A stretch of 17,375 nt of DNA from Clostridia bacterium. GTDB taxonomy: Bacteria > Bacillota_A > Clostridia > UBA1212 > UBA1255. The position numbers and the translations under genes are program-made. The stretch lies in the NCBI GenBank assembly GCA_017522515.1, contig JAFWZH010000014.1, positions 1 through 17,375 on the forward strand. The letters are read 5' to 3'. The notes under the pieces were generated by a model. It had not been told where the DNA came from. It saw only the letters and a list, made by a program, of their open reading frames with translations, and searched no databases. Positions 5,948 to 12,015 of this stretch are shown one piece after another. Positions within the stretch are counted from its first letter, which is position 1, and each line of letters starts with the position of its first letter.

Positions 5948-6514
5948 ATGAATGAGAATGAAATCCGGATGCTCATTTGTAAGTCACAGGAAGATGGATT
6001 CAGAGCGTTATTTCAGGAATACCAACGATATGTTTATACAATTGTATGGGATAAGATTAGAAGTCACGGTACAGCAGAGGACGCTGAAGAATGTGTATGT
6101 GATGTATTTGCGGAAGTTTTTATTCATTTTAATGAGATAAATGAAGGCTCGTTAAAAGCATATATAGGAACGATTGCAAAGCGAACAGCAATTCATCGGT
6201 ATCGGACCCTTAGTGCTAAAAATGGCTGTATTGCCGATAGTGATGAATTCCCCGATATTCCTGATGATGTTGATATACAAAAAGAGTTTGAGGAAAAAGA
6301 ATATTATAATAAACTCTATCAATGTATATTATCCCTCGGAGAACCTGATTCGTCGATTATAATACAAAAGTATTTTTACAACAGGAAATCCGCTGATATT
6401 GCTGAATCCGTTGGACTTCTGCCAATTACAGTACGAGTCAGAGCAGCTCGTGCTTTGAAACGCTTACGAAAAATTCTGAATGATAATTCAATAAAGAGGG
6501 GGGATAACCTGTGA
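5948..6514 (+). CDS. ECF-type RNA polymerase sigma factor
   Basis: A 188-residue sigma-70 family protein of the extracytoplasmic-function size class. Region 2 spans about residues 16-85 (FRALFQEYQRYVYTIVWDKI, then a region 2.4-like GTIAKRTAIHRYR), and region 4 about 125-176 (SADIAESVGLLPITVRVRAARALKRLR). The linker is short and acidic. It would direct RNA polymerase to a small regulon when released by its partner. I chose the ATG at 5948 because GAGGTG lies 7 nt before it; the frame stays open to an ATG at 5903 that has no ribosome site. Its stop overlaps the start of the next gene by four bases, so sigma factor and membrane partner are translationally coupled. Confidence 0.88.
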   Translation: MNENEIRMLICKSQEDGFRALFQEYQRYVYTIVWDKIRSHGTAEDAEECVCDVFAEVFIHFNEINEGSLKAYIGTIAKRTAIHRYRTLSAKNGCIADSDEFPDIPDDVDIQKEFEEKEYYNKLYQCILSLGEPDSSIIIQKYFYNRKSADIAESVGLLPITVRVRAARALKRLRKILNDNSIKRGDNL

Positions 6515-7665
6515 AATCAAAAAGATTTTCTCTTAATAATGCCGATAAAGCTACTTCTGAACAGATATTCAAGGATTTTCCGACTGATTGGGATATGTCA
6601 AAAACTTTTCATAAAAGCTATAAAAAATACTTGTCAGCGGTGAAAAATCGTGAAAATACCAATGATGAAACTGCTGCGGAATTAATTACAGTTGACGTAT
6701 TACAGCCAAAAAGAAGTATTATCAGCTTTGTATTTAAGATAGTTCCCATTGTTGGCTGTACGGCGTTATTTGTATTTATGTTCAAGGGTATGTTTTTTTC
6801 TGATAATGGAAACGACGATACTCCCGATACTGTTGATAAACCGCCTGTGGTATCAGAAGCGGACAGGAGCAATTCCGCTGAAACTAAGGTTTCAACATCA
6901 ACAACTGAATTAATCAGTTCAGCAACAAAATCAACTGAAACGCAAACTGCAAAAACAACCGATAAAAAAGTTACTGAAACTGTGGGTAATACAACGGAAA
7001 CACGGGAAATTGAAGTGACTTCCAAAACCGTACAAATGACAGAAACTGAAAATGAAGAAACGATTGCAGTAACAGATCTAACCCAAGAAACGGAAAATCA
7101 TATACCCGAAACTACACAGACTGCACCGCCCACAGAACCAAGTCTGCCAAAGGAAGAAAATAAAACCGTTACTTTTGAAGAATTGCTAACTATGGCTGAT
7201 GATGAATTAATGAAGTATTGCGATGATAACAGTTATTCTTTCACATCACAGGAACAAATCAGAAACGAATTGAAATCGGGGGGCAGATTCTTTATAAGAA
7301 TGAAGCCCGAACAATATCTGATTGACGGAATTGATGATATATGCGTATCTGAAAATATCAGCGATATAAAGCAATATAATGCCCATGAATATGATTTTGA
7401 CAAAATGATTGCTGAACTCAATCTGCCTGAAAAATACTTTACTGTCAAGGTTGACGATACGCCGTTTATGGTATGCAGCGAGTTGCAGTTTTATGAAAAT
7501 GGAGATATAAAACCATACTTTTTAAAACTGGCAAATCTTAGCGTCAATGTCAATCCCGAATATGCTGAATCAGAAGAATTGTACAGGCTTTATCAGCTGA
7601 TAAATATATTGCCTCAGATTAACAGCAATTTCCATAGTATTTCAGTTCAATACGGTGGAAGATAA
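6511..7665 (+). CDS. Putative membrane-anchored anti-sigma factor/sensor
   Basis: A 384-residue single-pass protein with an N-terminal cytoplasmic part (1-69), one membrane segment (~70-96), a long Thr/Ser/Glu-rich low-complexity linker (~100-218) and an extracellular domain (~219-384) of no recognised family. The layout and the 4-base overlap (GTGA) with the sigma gene fit an anti-sigma factor that senses something outside the wall, as in the RsgI-type systems of cellulolytic Clostridia, but I see no named anti-sigma domain. The GTG start follows GAGGGGGG. Residues 220-232 (VTFEELLTMADDE) closely resemble residues 47-59 of the next protein, linking the two. The role is inferred mainly from operon position. 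Confidence 0.7.
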   Translation: MKSKRFSLNNADKATSEQIFKDFPTDWDMSKTFHKSYKKYLSAVKNRENTNDETAAELITVDVLQPKRSIISFVFKIVPIVGCTALFVFMFKGMFFSDNGNDDTPDTVDKPPVVSEADRSNSAETKVSTSTTELISSATKSTETQTAKTTDKKVTETVGNTTETREIEVTSKTVQMTETENEETIAVTDLTQETENHIPETTQTAPPTEPSLPKEENKTVTFEELLTMADDELMKYCDDNSYSFTSQEQIRNELKSGGRFFIRMKPEQYLIDGIDDICVSENISDIKQYNAHEYDFDKMIAELNLPEKYFTVKVDDTPFMVCSELQFYENGDIKPYFLKLANLSVNVNPEYAESEELYRLYQLINILPQINSNFHSISVQYGGR

Positions 7666-7693
7666 CAGATTTACATTTTTAGGAGATTTTATT

Positions 7694-8419
7694 ATGAAAA
7701 AGAAATTATTTTCGCTGACATTATCAGTTATAGCTGCATTTTCAGCTTTTAACAGCATATACGAAACGGCTGTTAATGCCGATGATAATTCTGCGGTTGG
7801 ATTAGCAGAATCGGAAAGCACTTCCAAAGAAATGACGATAGATGAATTGCTTGCTATATCCGAAGATGAACACGCTGAATTTATAAAAGAATACGGCAAT
7901 ATTTCAGTTCACGGCAAATACATTGTTTATTGCGGCGAAGTCAATTACAGTACAGGTGCAAAGCTTATGGTTAAGAAGTACGGCACAGCGGAAATCAAGG
8001 AATACAGGCAATATTCAGTTTCTGACGGCATAGTGGGAGTCGGCGGCGGTGCAGCAAAAATTGTCAGCATTTACGAAGCAGTTACCGCAGGTACACTCAG
8101 ATTATCATTTGCAGCAGGACGGTCATGGGAGAGTATCTCCGATGAGAAAAAAATAATCAGAAATTATATAATAGGTGAGGATTTTACCATTACCGAAACA
8201 GAGGGAATTGCTGATGTGATAAAAGGTGATGTAAATGGGGATTTTGAATTTAACATAGCTGATGCTGTAGTTTTGCAAAAATGGCTGCTTGGCGATGATA
8301 TTGAATTGAATAACTGGCAGGCAGGAAATCTTTGTGAAGATGATAGGCTTGATGTATTTGATTTCTGCTTGATGAAAAGTGCTTTGCTTGAAAAAGTTGG
8401 CAATTCTGAGATAAAATGA
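7694..8419 (+). CDS. Secreted dockerin-containing protein without a catalytic domain
   Basis: A 241-residue protein with a signal peptide (MKKKLFSLTLSVIAAFSAF.., likely cleaved after VNA near residue 29), a middle region (30-175) of unknown fold, and a C-terminal type I dockerin (178-233). The first calcium loop is canonical (D179, N181, D183, D190). The second has N212 and C214 at the first ligand positions but keeps D216 and D223, a variant seen in Ruminococcus dockerins. A dockerin binds a cohesin on a scaffoldin or the cell surface, so this protein joins an extracellular assembly. No glycosidase or binding module is recognisable. The ATG at 7694 has AGGAGA before it; a frame-open ATG at 7655 does not. 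It follows the sensor gene by 28 bp. Confidence 0.85.
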   Translation: MKKKLFSLTLSVIAAFSAFNSIYETAVNADDNSAVGLAESESTSKEMTIDELLAISEDEHAEFIKEYGNISVHGKYIVYCGEVNYSTGAKLMVKKYGTAEIKEYRQYSVSDGIVGVGGGAAKIVSIYEAVTAGTLRLSFAAGRSWESISDEKKIIRNYIIGEDFTITETEGIADVIKGDVNGDFEFNIADAVVLQKWLLGDDIELNNWQAGNLCEDDRLDVFDFCLMKSALLEKVGNSEIK

Positions 8420-8454
8420 GCCGAATATTTTTTCCATTTTCAGGGATTTATGCT

Positions 8455-8619
8455 TTAAGGGCATCTCTAAAAACCCCTTTTGAGAAAAAACAGCTATGCA
8501 CGACATCTGCTGCGTCAACCTCCCTCGGAGTGCGGCAGCACGCCTTCGGAAGGTTTCCTTGCAGCTGCCGCACCTATCTGTTTTTTTTTAATCAAACGGG
8601 TTTTTAGAGATGCCCTTAA
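8455..8619. mobile_element. MITE with 18-bp perfect terminal inverted repeats and TTAA duplication
   Basis: A 157-bp non-coding element (8459-8615) has perfect 18-bp terminal inverted repeats, GGGCATCTCTAAAAACCC at 8459-8476 and its complement at 8598-8615. TTAA flanks both sides (8455-8458, 8616-8619). TTAA is itself palindromic, so duplication versus 22-bp repeats cannot be told apart. A second perfect 10-bp pair, GTGCGGCAGC (8530-8539) and GCTGCCGCAC (8564-8573), makes the whole element fold into a nested hairpin. Target and ends would suit an IS5-like transposase acting in trans; that family link is a guess. Confidence 0.85.
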
Positions 8620-8629
8620 TAAACTTTAA

Positions 8630-8659
8630 CCCCGATTTTCTTTCGAAATCGGGGGTTTT
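8630..8659 (+). terminator. Intrinsic terminator of the dockerin operon
   Basis: CCCCGATTT (8630-8638), loop TCTTTCG and AAATCGGGG (8646-8654) form a perfect 9-bp stem followed by GTTTT. The minus-strand side lacks a good T tract, so it serves the plus-strand sigma/sensor/dockerin operon, from which the MITE now separates it. Confidence 0.85.
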
Positions 8660-8696
8660 GGGCAGAGTGAGAAGCTGGCAACTTAGGCTTCGGCTA

Positions 8697-9242
8697 TCAT
8701 TCTGTTGGTAAATCTATAAATGTAGGCTCGTGTTTTGCTTCACGAACATATTTCAACATATCCTCACGGAGCAGGCGAACTGTAGAAGTACTGATACCGG
8801 GATGACCGCTGATGTACTCGTCATTCATAAGGTCGTTGTCGATGACAAGCTGAATGTTATTATCTGTATCGAATATCAATTCCAGAGCCGATATGGAGCC
8901 TGGGATAGTGTGCAGATACTCCTGCATTTTATCAGCTTCGGCAAAGGAAAGCCTTGCACAATTCAGCTGTGAAGTCAGAAATTTTGTTTTGAAAGGCTTA
9001 TCACCGGGCATAAGCAGCATATAGAAGTTTGTCTTTTGGCGATTGCAGAGAAACAAGTTCTTGCATATCTTCGCACCGAGAACTTTTTCAATGGCAAGGC
9101 AGTCCTCCATAGTATCAGCGTGGTCGTGGTCAGCACGTTTGTAATCTATGCCAAGGGAGTCAAGCTTATCATATATAGCCATTTCAACATCAGAACGCTG
9201 GTCTTTAGGTCTGCCTGTGTAAAGTGTGTTATCAATATTCAT
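8697..9242 (-). CDS. YbaK/ProX-type prolyl-tRNA editing protein
   Basis: A 181-residue cytoplasmic protein of the YbaK/aminoacyl-tRNA deacylase fold, closest in length and motifs to the stand-alone ProX (PrdX) group that hydrolyses mischarged Ala-tRNA(Pro). Seen motifs: the N-terminal QRSDVEMAIYDKLDSLGIDY, KNLFLCNRQKTNFYMLLMPGD with its conserved lysine, the GSISALELIFD loop, and GHPGISTSTVRL near the end. It acts on misacylated tRNA after synthetase error and is a single gene with its own promoter (TTGATT-17-TATAAT at 9318-9290). GAGGAA precedes the ATG. Substrate specificity (Ala versus Cys) is assumed from family similarity. Confidence 0.88.
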   Translation of the reverse strand: MNIDNTLYTGRPKDQRSDVEMAIYDKLDSLGIDYKRADHDHADTMEDCLAIEKVLGAKICKNLFLCNRQKTNFYMLLMPGDKPFKTKFLTSQLNCARLSFAEADKMQEYLHTIPGSISALELIFDTDNNIQLVIDNDLMNDEYISGHPGISTSTVRLLREDMLKYVREAKHEPTFIDLPTE

Positions 9243-9289
9243 TTTTTCTTCCTCGTTTTCATTTATTTTAAATGCTTTGTACTGTATTT

Positions 9290-9318
9290 ATTATATCATT
9301 TCTATTTCCAAAAATCAA
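9290..9318 (-). promoter_or_regulatory. Promoter of the YbaK/ProX-type gene
   Basis: TTGATT (9318-9313), a 17-bp spacer and TATAAT (9295-9290) on the minus strand, about 48 bp before the start codon. Confidence 0.75.
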
Positions 9319-9369
9319 GATATTTGTGATTTTGGGAAATAGAATTCAAATTATAGCATATAGAAACTC

Positions 9370-9387
9370 AGCTCCCGTAAGGGAGCT
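9370..9387. repeat. Short perfect hairpin in intergenic region
   Basis: AGCTCCC-GTAA-GGGAGCT is a perfect 7-bp stem with a 4-base loop and no T tract on either side. The rest of the 9319-9504 interval holds a repeated GTGTGAAAA word (9420-9436), a CTGCAA-AA-TTGCAG palindrome near 9465-9478 and no gene that I can support. Confidence 0.5.
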
Positions 9388-9504
9388 GGCATGTTGTAAC
9401 GTTATACCACTTTTTCTTCGTGTGAAAACGTGTGAAAAACAACTGTTATTCCTTCACACACAACTGCAAAATTGCAGCCCTAACTGTTTTGCCTAAGCAA
9501 GAAA

Positions 9505-9543
9505 AAAGCCTGTATTTCGGTGTTTTCTCGAAATACAGGCTTT
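9505..9543. terminator. Bidirectional intrinsic terminator
   Basis: AAAGCCTGTATTTCG (9505-9519) and its exact complement (9529-9543) form a 15-bp stem with a 9-nt loop. An A run precedes and T's follow, so it can end minus-strand transcription of the lipoprotein gene and any plus-strand transcript. Confidence 0.85.
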
Positions 9544-9549
9544 AATGAT

Positions 9550-9576
9550 TTGTCAATACGTGACGAAATTGATCAC
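9550..9576. repeat. 27-nt terminator-associated repeat, copy 1
   Basis: This 27-nt sequence (core GTCAATACGTGACGAAATTG) is identical to 16748-16774. In minus orientation both copies lie between a stop codon (62 nt and 115 nt downstream of it, respectively) and an intrinsic terminator stem. The stems themselves are unrelated in sequence. Confidence 0.9.
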
Positions 9577-9637
9577 CATAAAAATCACGATTCCTTCTAT
9601 TTTATCGTTGCAGCAGAAAAATACCATTTTCTGTGTA

Positions 9638-10570
9638 TTACTTTGTTACATCAATAATATAAAGGTGATTCTGAGGATCATCGCCATACTGAGAAAGATA
9701 CAGGTAAACCTCACCGTCATTGTGATATACCAATTGATGATTTACATAATCATGCTCACTAAAAATTTGATAAGTTTTAACGACTTCTTCATCTGTCAAC
9801 GAATAGATTGCTACCTGATATTCGTTTAATCCGTTTGTTTCCGAAGCTTCGGAAACAATTCCATAAACAGCTGCTTTTGTTCCATCGGATGAGAAATCCG
9901 TACTCCACGAATAGTAATTATCGTTGTCAAGCAATGCTGAGCAGTCGAGTTCTGTGAATTCGTAGGTGTCAAGATTTAACTTGCCGATTCCTCTGAAACT
10001 AGAAATGAAGCCCTTTGAAAAATACAAATAATTATCAACCGCTTTCTCAGGAATATAGCCTGAATGATCTTCACAAACATCTATACGGAAGTCCTCGCCG
10101 TTTTCAAGGTTATATACTCCCGAACCGTCTATTGATTCATGATAAGCAATATAGTAGCTGAATCTATTATCATCAATCATTTCTCCGAACACAACATATT
10201 TTTCTGTCTCTTCTTCCGGAACCTCAAGAATGGCTGTTTTATTCCCTGATAAATCCTCAAGATAGAGATTCGTATCTTCGACTATTTTCCGCCCATCAGA
10301 CAAAGTATGCTCGTTTCCATAGGTGAATTCCTTATAATATTCCAGATAGCTGCTGTTTTCAGGCAAATTCAAATCAATTATCTGTATATTATTCGTCGTG
10401 TCGTCTGTCACGCTTGTATCAACTGTTGTACTTGTATTGCCTGTTGTGCTTTGCGTAACATCGGATGTGAATGTTTCTATTTCTGAGTCTTGTTTATTGG
10501 AACTTTGTTCACTCGAATTACATCCAGTACATAAAAACAAAGATAAAGTTACCACTAATAATCTTTTCAC
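9638..10570 (-). CDS. Lipoprotein with possible beta-propeller-like repeats
   Basis: An exported lipoprotein: KRLLVVTLSLFLCTGC is a lipoprotein signal with lipobox LCTGC, followed by a Ser/Thr-rich tether and a ~240-residue domain. That domain has several recurrent Y-x-Y/D-G strands (LEDLSGNKTAIL, GVYNLENGEDFR, GKLNLDTYEFTELD, FSSDGTKAAVYG), resembling blades of a TolB- or DPP-IV-like propeller. No enzyme motif is seen. I place the start at the GTG at 10570, which has an AGGTTGGTGG stretch just upstream; an ATG at 10588 adds six residues but has no ribosome site. No promoter is obvious between 10590 and 10680; the nearest one is the antisense-RNA promoter at 10769-10797. Confidence 0.75.
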   Translation of the reverse strand: MKRLLVVTLSLFLCTGCNSSEQSSNKQDSEIETFTSDVTQSTTGNTSTTVDTSVTDDTTNNIQIIDLNLPENSSYLEYYKEFTYGNEHTLSDGRKIVEDTNLYLEDLSGNKTAILEVPEEETEKYVVFGEMIDDNRFSYYIAYHESIDGSGVYNLENGEDFRIDVCEDHSGYIPEKAVDNYLYFSKGFISSFRGIGKLNLDTYEFTELDCSALLDNDNYYSWSTDFSSDGTKAAVYGIVSEASETNGLNEYQVAIYSLTDEEVVKTYQIFSEHDYVNHQLVYHNDGEVYLYLSQYGDDPQNHLYIIDVTK

Positions 10571-10599
10571 AGTTACCACCAACCTCATTATCTATTTCA

Positions 10600-10686
10600 A
10601 TTACGGATTTCATCCAGGCAGGGATTTTTCTTGTTGGATTTACTTCGCTTTTGTATATGATTTTTCGTGACAATAAAAGGAAATAA
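10600..10686 (+). pseudogene. 3' remnant of a small hydrophobic type I toxin gene
   Basis: The open frame encodes ITDFIQAGIFLVGF..LYMIFRDNKRK and stops at 10686: one membrane helix with a basic tail, as in the holin-like/TxpA/Fst group of type I toxins. It ends directly in a terminator stem and faces a convergent promoter for a short antisense RNA, the standard layout of those loci. No ATG, GTG or TTG with a ribosome site precedes it; only ATT codons are available and the upstream DNA is the lipoprotein gene. It therefore looks 5'-truncated and probably inactive. An unusual ATT start cannot be excluded. Confidence 0.55.
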
Positions 10687-10762
10687 CCGCCCAAGCGACC
10701 AAACTTAGCGGTTATTTTTTTAACACTACTTTGGGAGCGACCGTCAACCGGTGCACTCTCTT
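10677..10762 (-). ncRNA. Putative type I antitoxin antisense RNA
   Basis: A consensus minus-strand promoter (10797-10769) would start an RNA near 10762. It runs through a small ACCG-GTTGA-CGGT hairpin and ends at a 10-bp stem (10717-10681) followed by CCTTTT, about 86 nt in all. It overlaps the 3' end and terminator of the toxin remnant, as RatA-like antitoxins do. Read-through would carry transcription into the lipoprotein gene. Confidence 0.6.
10681..10717. terminator. Shared convergent terminator of toxin remnant and antisense RNA
   Basis: AAATAACCGC (10681-10690) and GCGGTTATTT (10708-10717) form a perfect 10-bp stem with T runs on the plus side and CCTTTT on the minus side. Confidence 0.8.
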
Positions 10763-10768
10763 TATTTA

Positions 10769-10797
10769 ATTATACACCTTCATAGCAGGAATGTCAA
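10769..10797 (-). promoter_or_regulatory. Consensus promoter of antisense RNA (possibly also lipoprotein)
   Basis: TTGACA (10797-10792), a 17-bp spacer and TATAAT (10774-10769) on the minus strand match consensus perfectly. Confidence 0.85.
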
Positions 10798-10820
10798 GTC
10801 TAATTTATGAGTCAAAACAA

Positions 10821-10848
10821 AAAAGCTTCCGATCACTCGGAAACTTTT
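10821..10848 (-). terminator. Terminator of the GNAT gene
   Basis: AAAAG-TTCCGA / TCGGAA-CTTTT with a TCAC loop, one unpaired position per arm, followed on the minus strand by a T-rich tract (TTTTTTG). It lies 75 nt past the GNAT stop. Confidence 0.75.
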
Positions 10849-10855
10849 ACTGTCT

Positions 10856-10879
10856 GTCTTGCTCAGAATAGATGACATT
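10856..10879. repeat. 24-nt terminator-associated repeat, second family, copy 1
   Basis: GTCTTGCTCAGAATAGATGA and the next four bases (CATT) match 11495-11518 with one mismatch. Looser similarity continues ~10 nt toward the adjacent terminator stem. In minus orientation it sits between the GNAT stop and its terminator. Confidence 0.85.
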
Positions 10880-10923
10880 AAAATGGCTATGTAATAATAT
10901 TCAGTTCGACAAATTGGAACTTG

Positions 10924-11373
10924 TCAATCGCATTCTTTTTGATAGTAAGCAAATTCCTCGTCCCGTTTCACTTCACAATAACCCAGCTTGGTATAAAAAG
11001 CATTTGTTCTTACATTCCAAAGTGGCGTATCAAGTTTGATTTTCTTAATACCAGAATAGTAAGTTTCCACAATTTTCATCAAAGAAAGACCATATCCCTT
11101 TCGATGATGAGCTGGGTTAATAAATATTCTGCCAATGTACAATGTTTCACTGTTTTTGTCCACAAATAGAACTGCACCACCAACGATTTCGCCATCTACG
11201 ACTGCCTGTAGTAAATGCCCTTCGTTTTTCATCTGAATGTGCCATGGAATTGAATCATAATCAGGAGGTCTATCTGCTTCGGAAGCACCAACATTAATAT
11301 CGCTATCAAACGCAGCCTTTGATATAGCCACAATTCTTTTTATATGTTTCAATTCTGCATTTTCTAACCTCAT
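10924..11373 (-). CDS. GNAT family N-acetyltransferase
   Basis: A 149-residue cytoplasmic acetyltransferase of the GCN5-related fold. The acetyl-CoA binding motif A is clear (YIGRIFINPAHHRKGYGLSL, with the RKGYG loop), and motif B (WNVRTNAFYTKLGYCEV) follows. The acceptor substrate cannot be told. I use the ATG at 11373 because GAGGA is 10 nt upstream; the ATG at 11382 sits only 2 nt after that ribosome site. It is a single gene with a TTGCAA-17-TATAAT promoter (11454-11426) and its own terminator. Confidence 0.9.
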   Translation of the reverse strand: MRLENAELKHIKRIVAISKAAFDSDINVGASEADRPPDYDSIPWHIQMKNEGHLLQAVVDGEIVGGAVLFVDKNSETLYIGRIFINPAHHRKGYGLSLMKIVETYYSGIKKIKLDTPLWNVRTNAFYTKLGYCEVKRDEEFAYYQKECD

Positions 11374-11425
11374 AAAAGTCATATCCTCGTCAAATTCTTT
11401 TTTTCCGGTCTGTCCGACCTCCTAT

Positions 11426-11454
11426 ATTATATCACATCCCATATCCGATTGCAA
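11426..11454 (-). promoter_or_regulatory. GNAT gene promoter
   Basis: TTGCAA (11454-11449), a 17-bp spacer and TATAAT (11431-11426) on the minus strand. A GGTC-n5-GACC inverted repeat lies just downstream in the 5' leader (about 11406-11418). Confidence 0.75.
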
Positions 11455-11457
11455 GAA

Positions 11458-11487
11458 AAACCTCCGATGCTTTCACATCGGAGGTTT
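11458..11487 (-). terminator. Strong minus-strand terminator with no obvious gene upstream
   Basis: AAACCTCCGATG / CATCGGAGGTTT form a perfect 12-bp stem with loop 11470-11475, followed on the minus strand by TTCTTG after the T-rich stem end. The next minus-strand gene upstream ends at 12016, beyond the plus-strand recombinase stump, so the gene it once served appears lost. Confidence 0.8.
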
Positions 11488-11494
11488 GCTGGCA

Positions 11495-11518
11495 GTCTTG
11501 CTCAAAATAGATGACATT
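11495..11518. repeat. 24-nt terminator-associated repeat, second family, copy 2
   Basis: Matches 10856-10879 with one mismatch (A for G) and has the same position next to a terminator stem on its left. Confidence 0.85.
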
Positions 11519-11602
11519 GAAAAGCGACGATTCTACGAGGTTTTTCAAGCATTCCATTGCTTGGAGAGCTTATTTTCTTTGCTCAACGATAACGACTTAT
11601 GA

Positions 11603-11917
11603 ACCCCCGAACAAGCTTGGAATGATTACATCATATGTCAGAAGGACGGCTCCCCTTACAAGAGCGATTCTTTTTCTATGAAGTTCAGACGATTTCTTGT
11701 AGCAAACAATCTCAGGCATATACGTTTCCATGATTTACGTCACATCAACGCTACAATCATGCTTACATCGGGGATCTCTCCAAAGGTAGCCCAGGAACGC
11801 CTCGGACATGCAAATTATCAGATTACTATGGATATTTACAGCCACGTTCTGCAAAAGGTTGAAAAGGAAGCAGCTGACAAAATTGATGCTGCTTTGTTTG
11901 ATAAGGTCAGTGTGTAA
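11603..11917 (+). pseudogene. C-terminal stump of a tyrosine recombinase/integrase
   Basis: From the in-frame TGA at 11600 to the stop at 11917, the frame encodes about 104 residues matching the end of phage/ICE integrases: WNDYIICQKDGSPY, then RFHDLRHINATIML with the HxxR catalytic pair, the LGHANYQITMDIYSHV segment carrying the catalytic H and tyrosine, and a typical AADKIDAALF tail. The core-binding domain and the first catalytic arginine are missing. The only in-frame ATG (11678) lies inside the domain. It is a remnant of a former mobile element, not a working enzyme. Confidence 0.85.
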
Positions 11918-11924
11918 AAAATTT

Positions 11925-11952
11925 CCGGAATCTCCTGTGTAGGGGATTCCGG
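11925..11952 (+). terminator. Terminator after the recombinase stump
   Basis: CCGGAATCTCC (11925-11935) pairs with GGGGATTCCGG (11942-11952) with one T-G pair and a 6-nt loop, followed by a T-rich tract on the plus strand. Confidence 0.75.
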
Positions 11953-12015
11953 TATATATTTTATTTTTTTAGTGAGGGTGATATGTTTTGGGGAATTCTT
12001 TTTTAAACAGTATTT

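Noticed and set aside
6618..7025. Minus-strand open frame of 135 codons opposite the sensor gene
   Set aside because: It arises from the Thr/Ser/Glu-rich repeats of the plus-strand linker and has no start signals.
9420..9436. Two GTGTGAAAA words as a possible start of a CRISPR or iteron array
   Set aside because: Only two imperfect neighbouring copies, no regular spacers, and no cas or replication gene nearby.
9272..9496. Plus-strand open frame of 74 codons between the YbaK-type gene and the lipoprotein gene
   Set aside because: It starts within the leader of the minus-strand gene, lacks a ribosome site and crosses hairpins; nothing in its translation looks like a protein.
11495..11602. In-frame codons before the integrase stump as the missing N-terminal half
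   Set aside because: The translation (LLKIDDIEKRRFYEVF...) does not resemble a recombinase core and is separated by a stop; it contains the 24-nt repeat instead.
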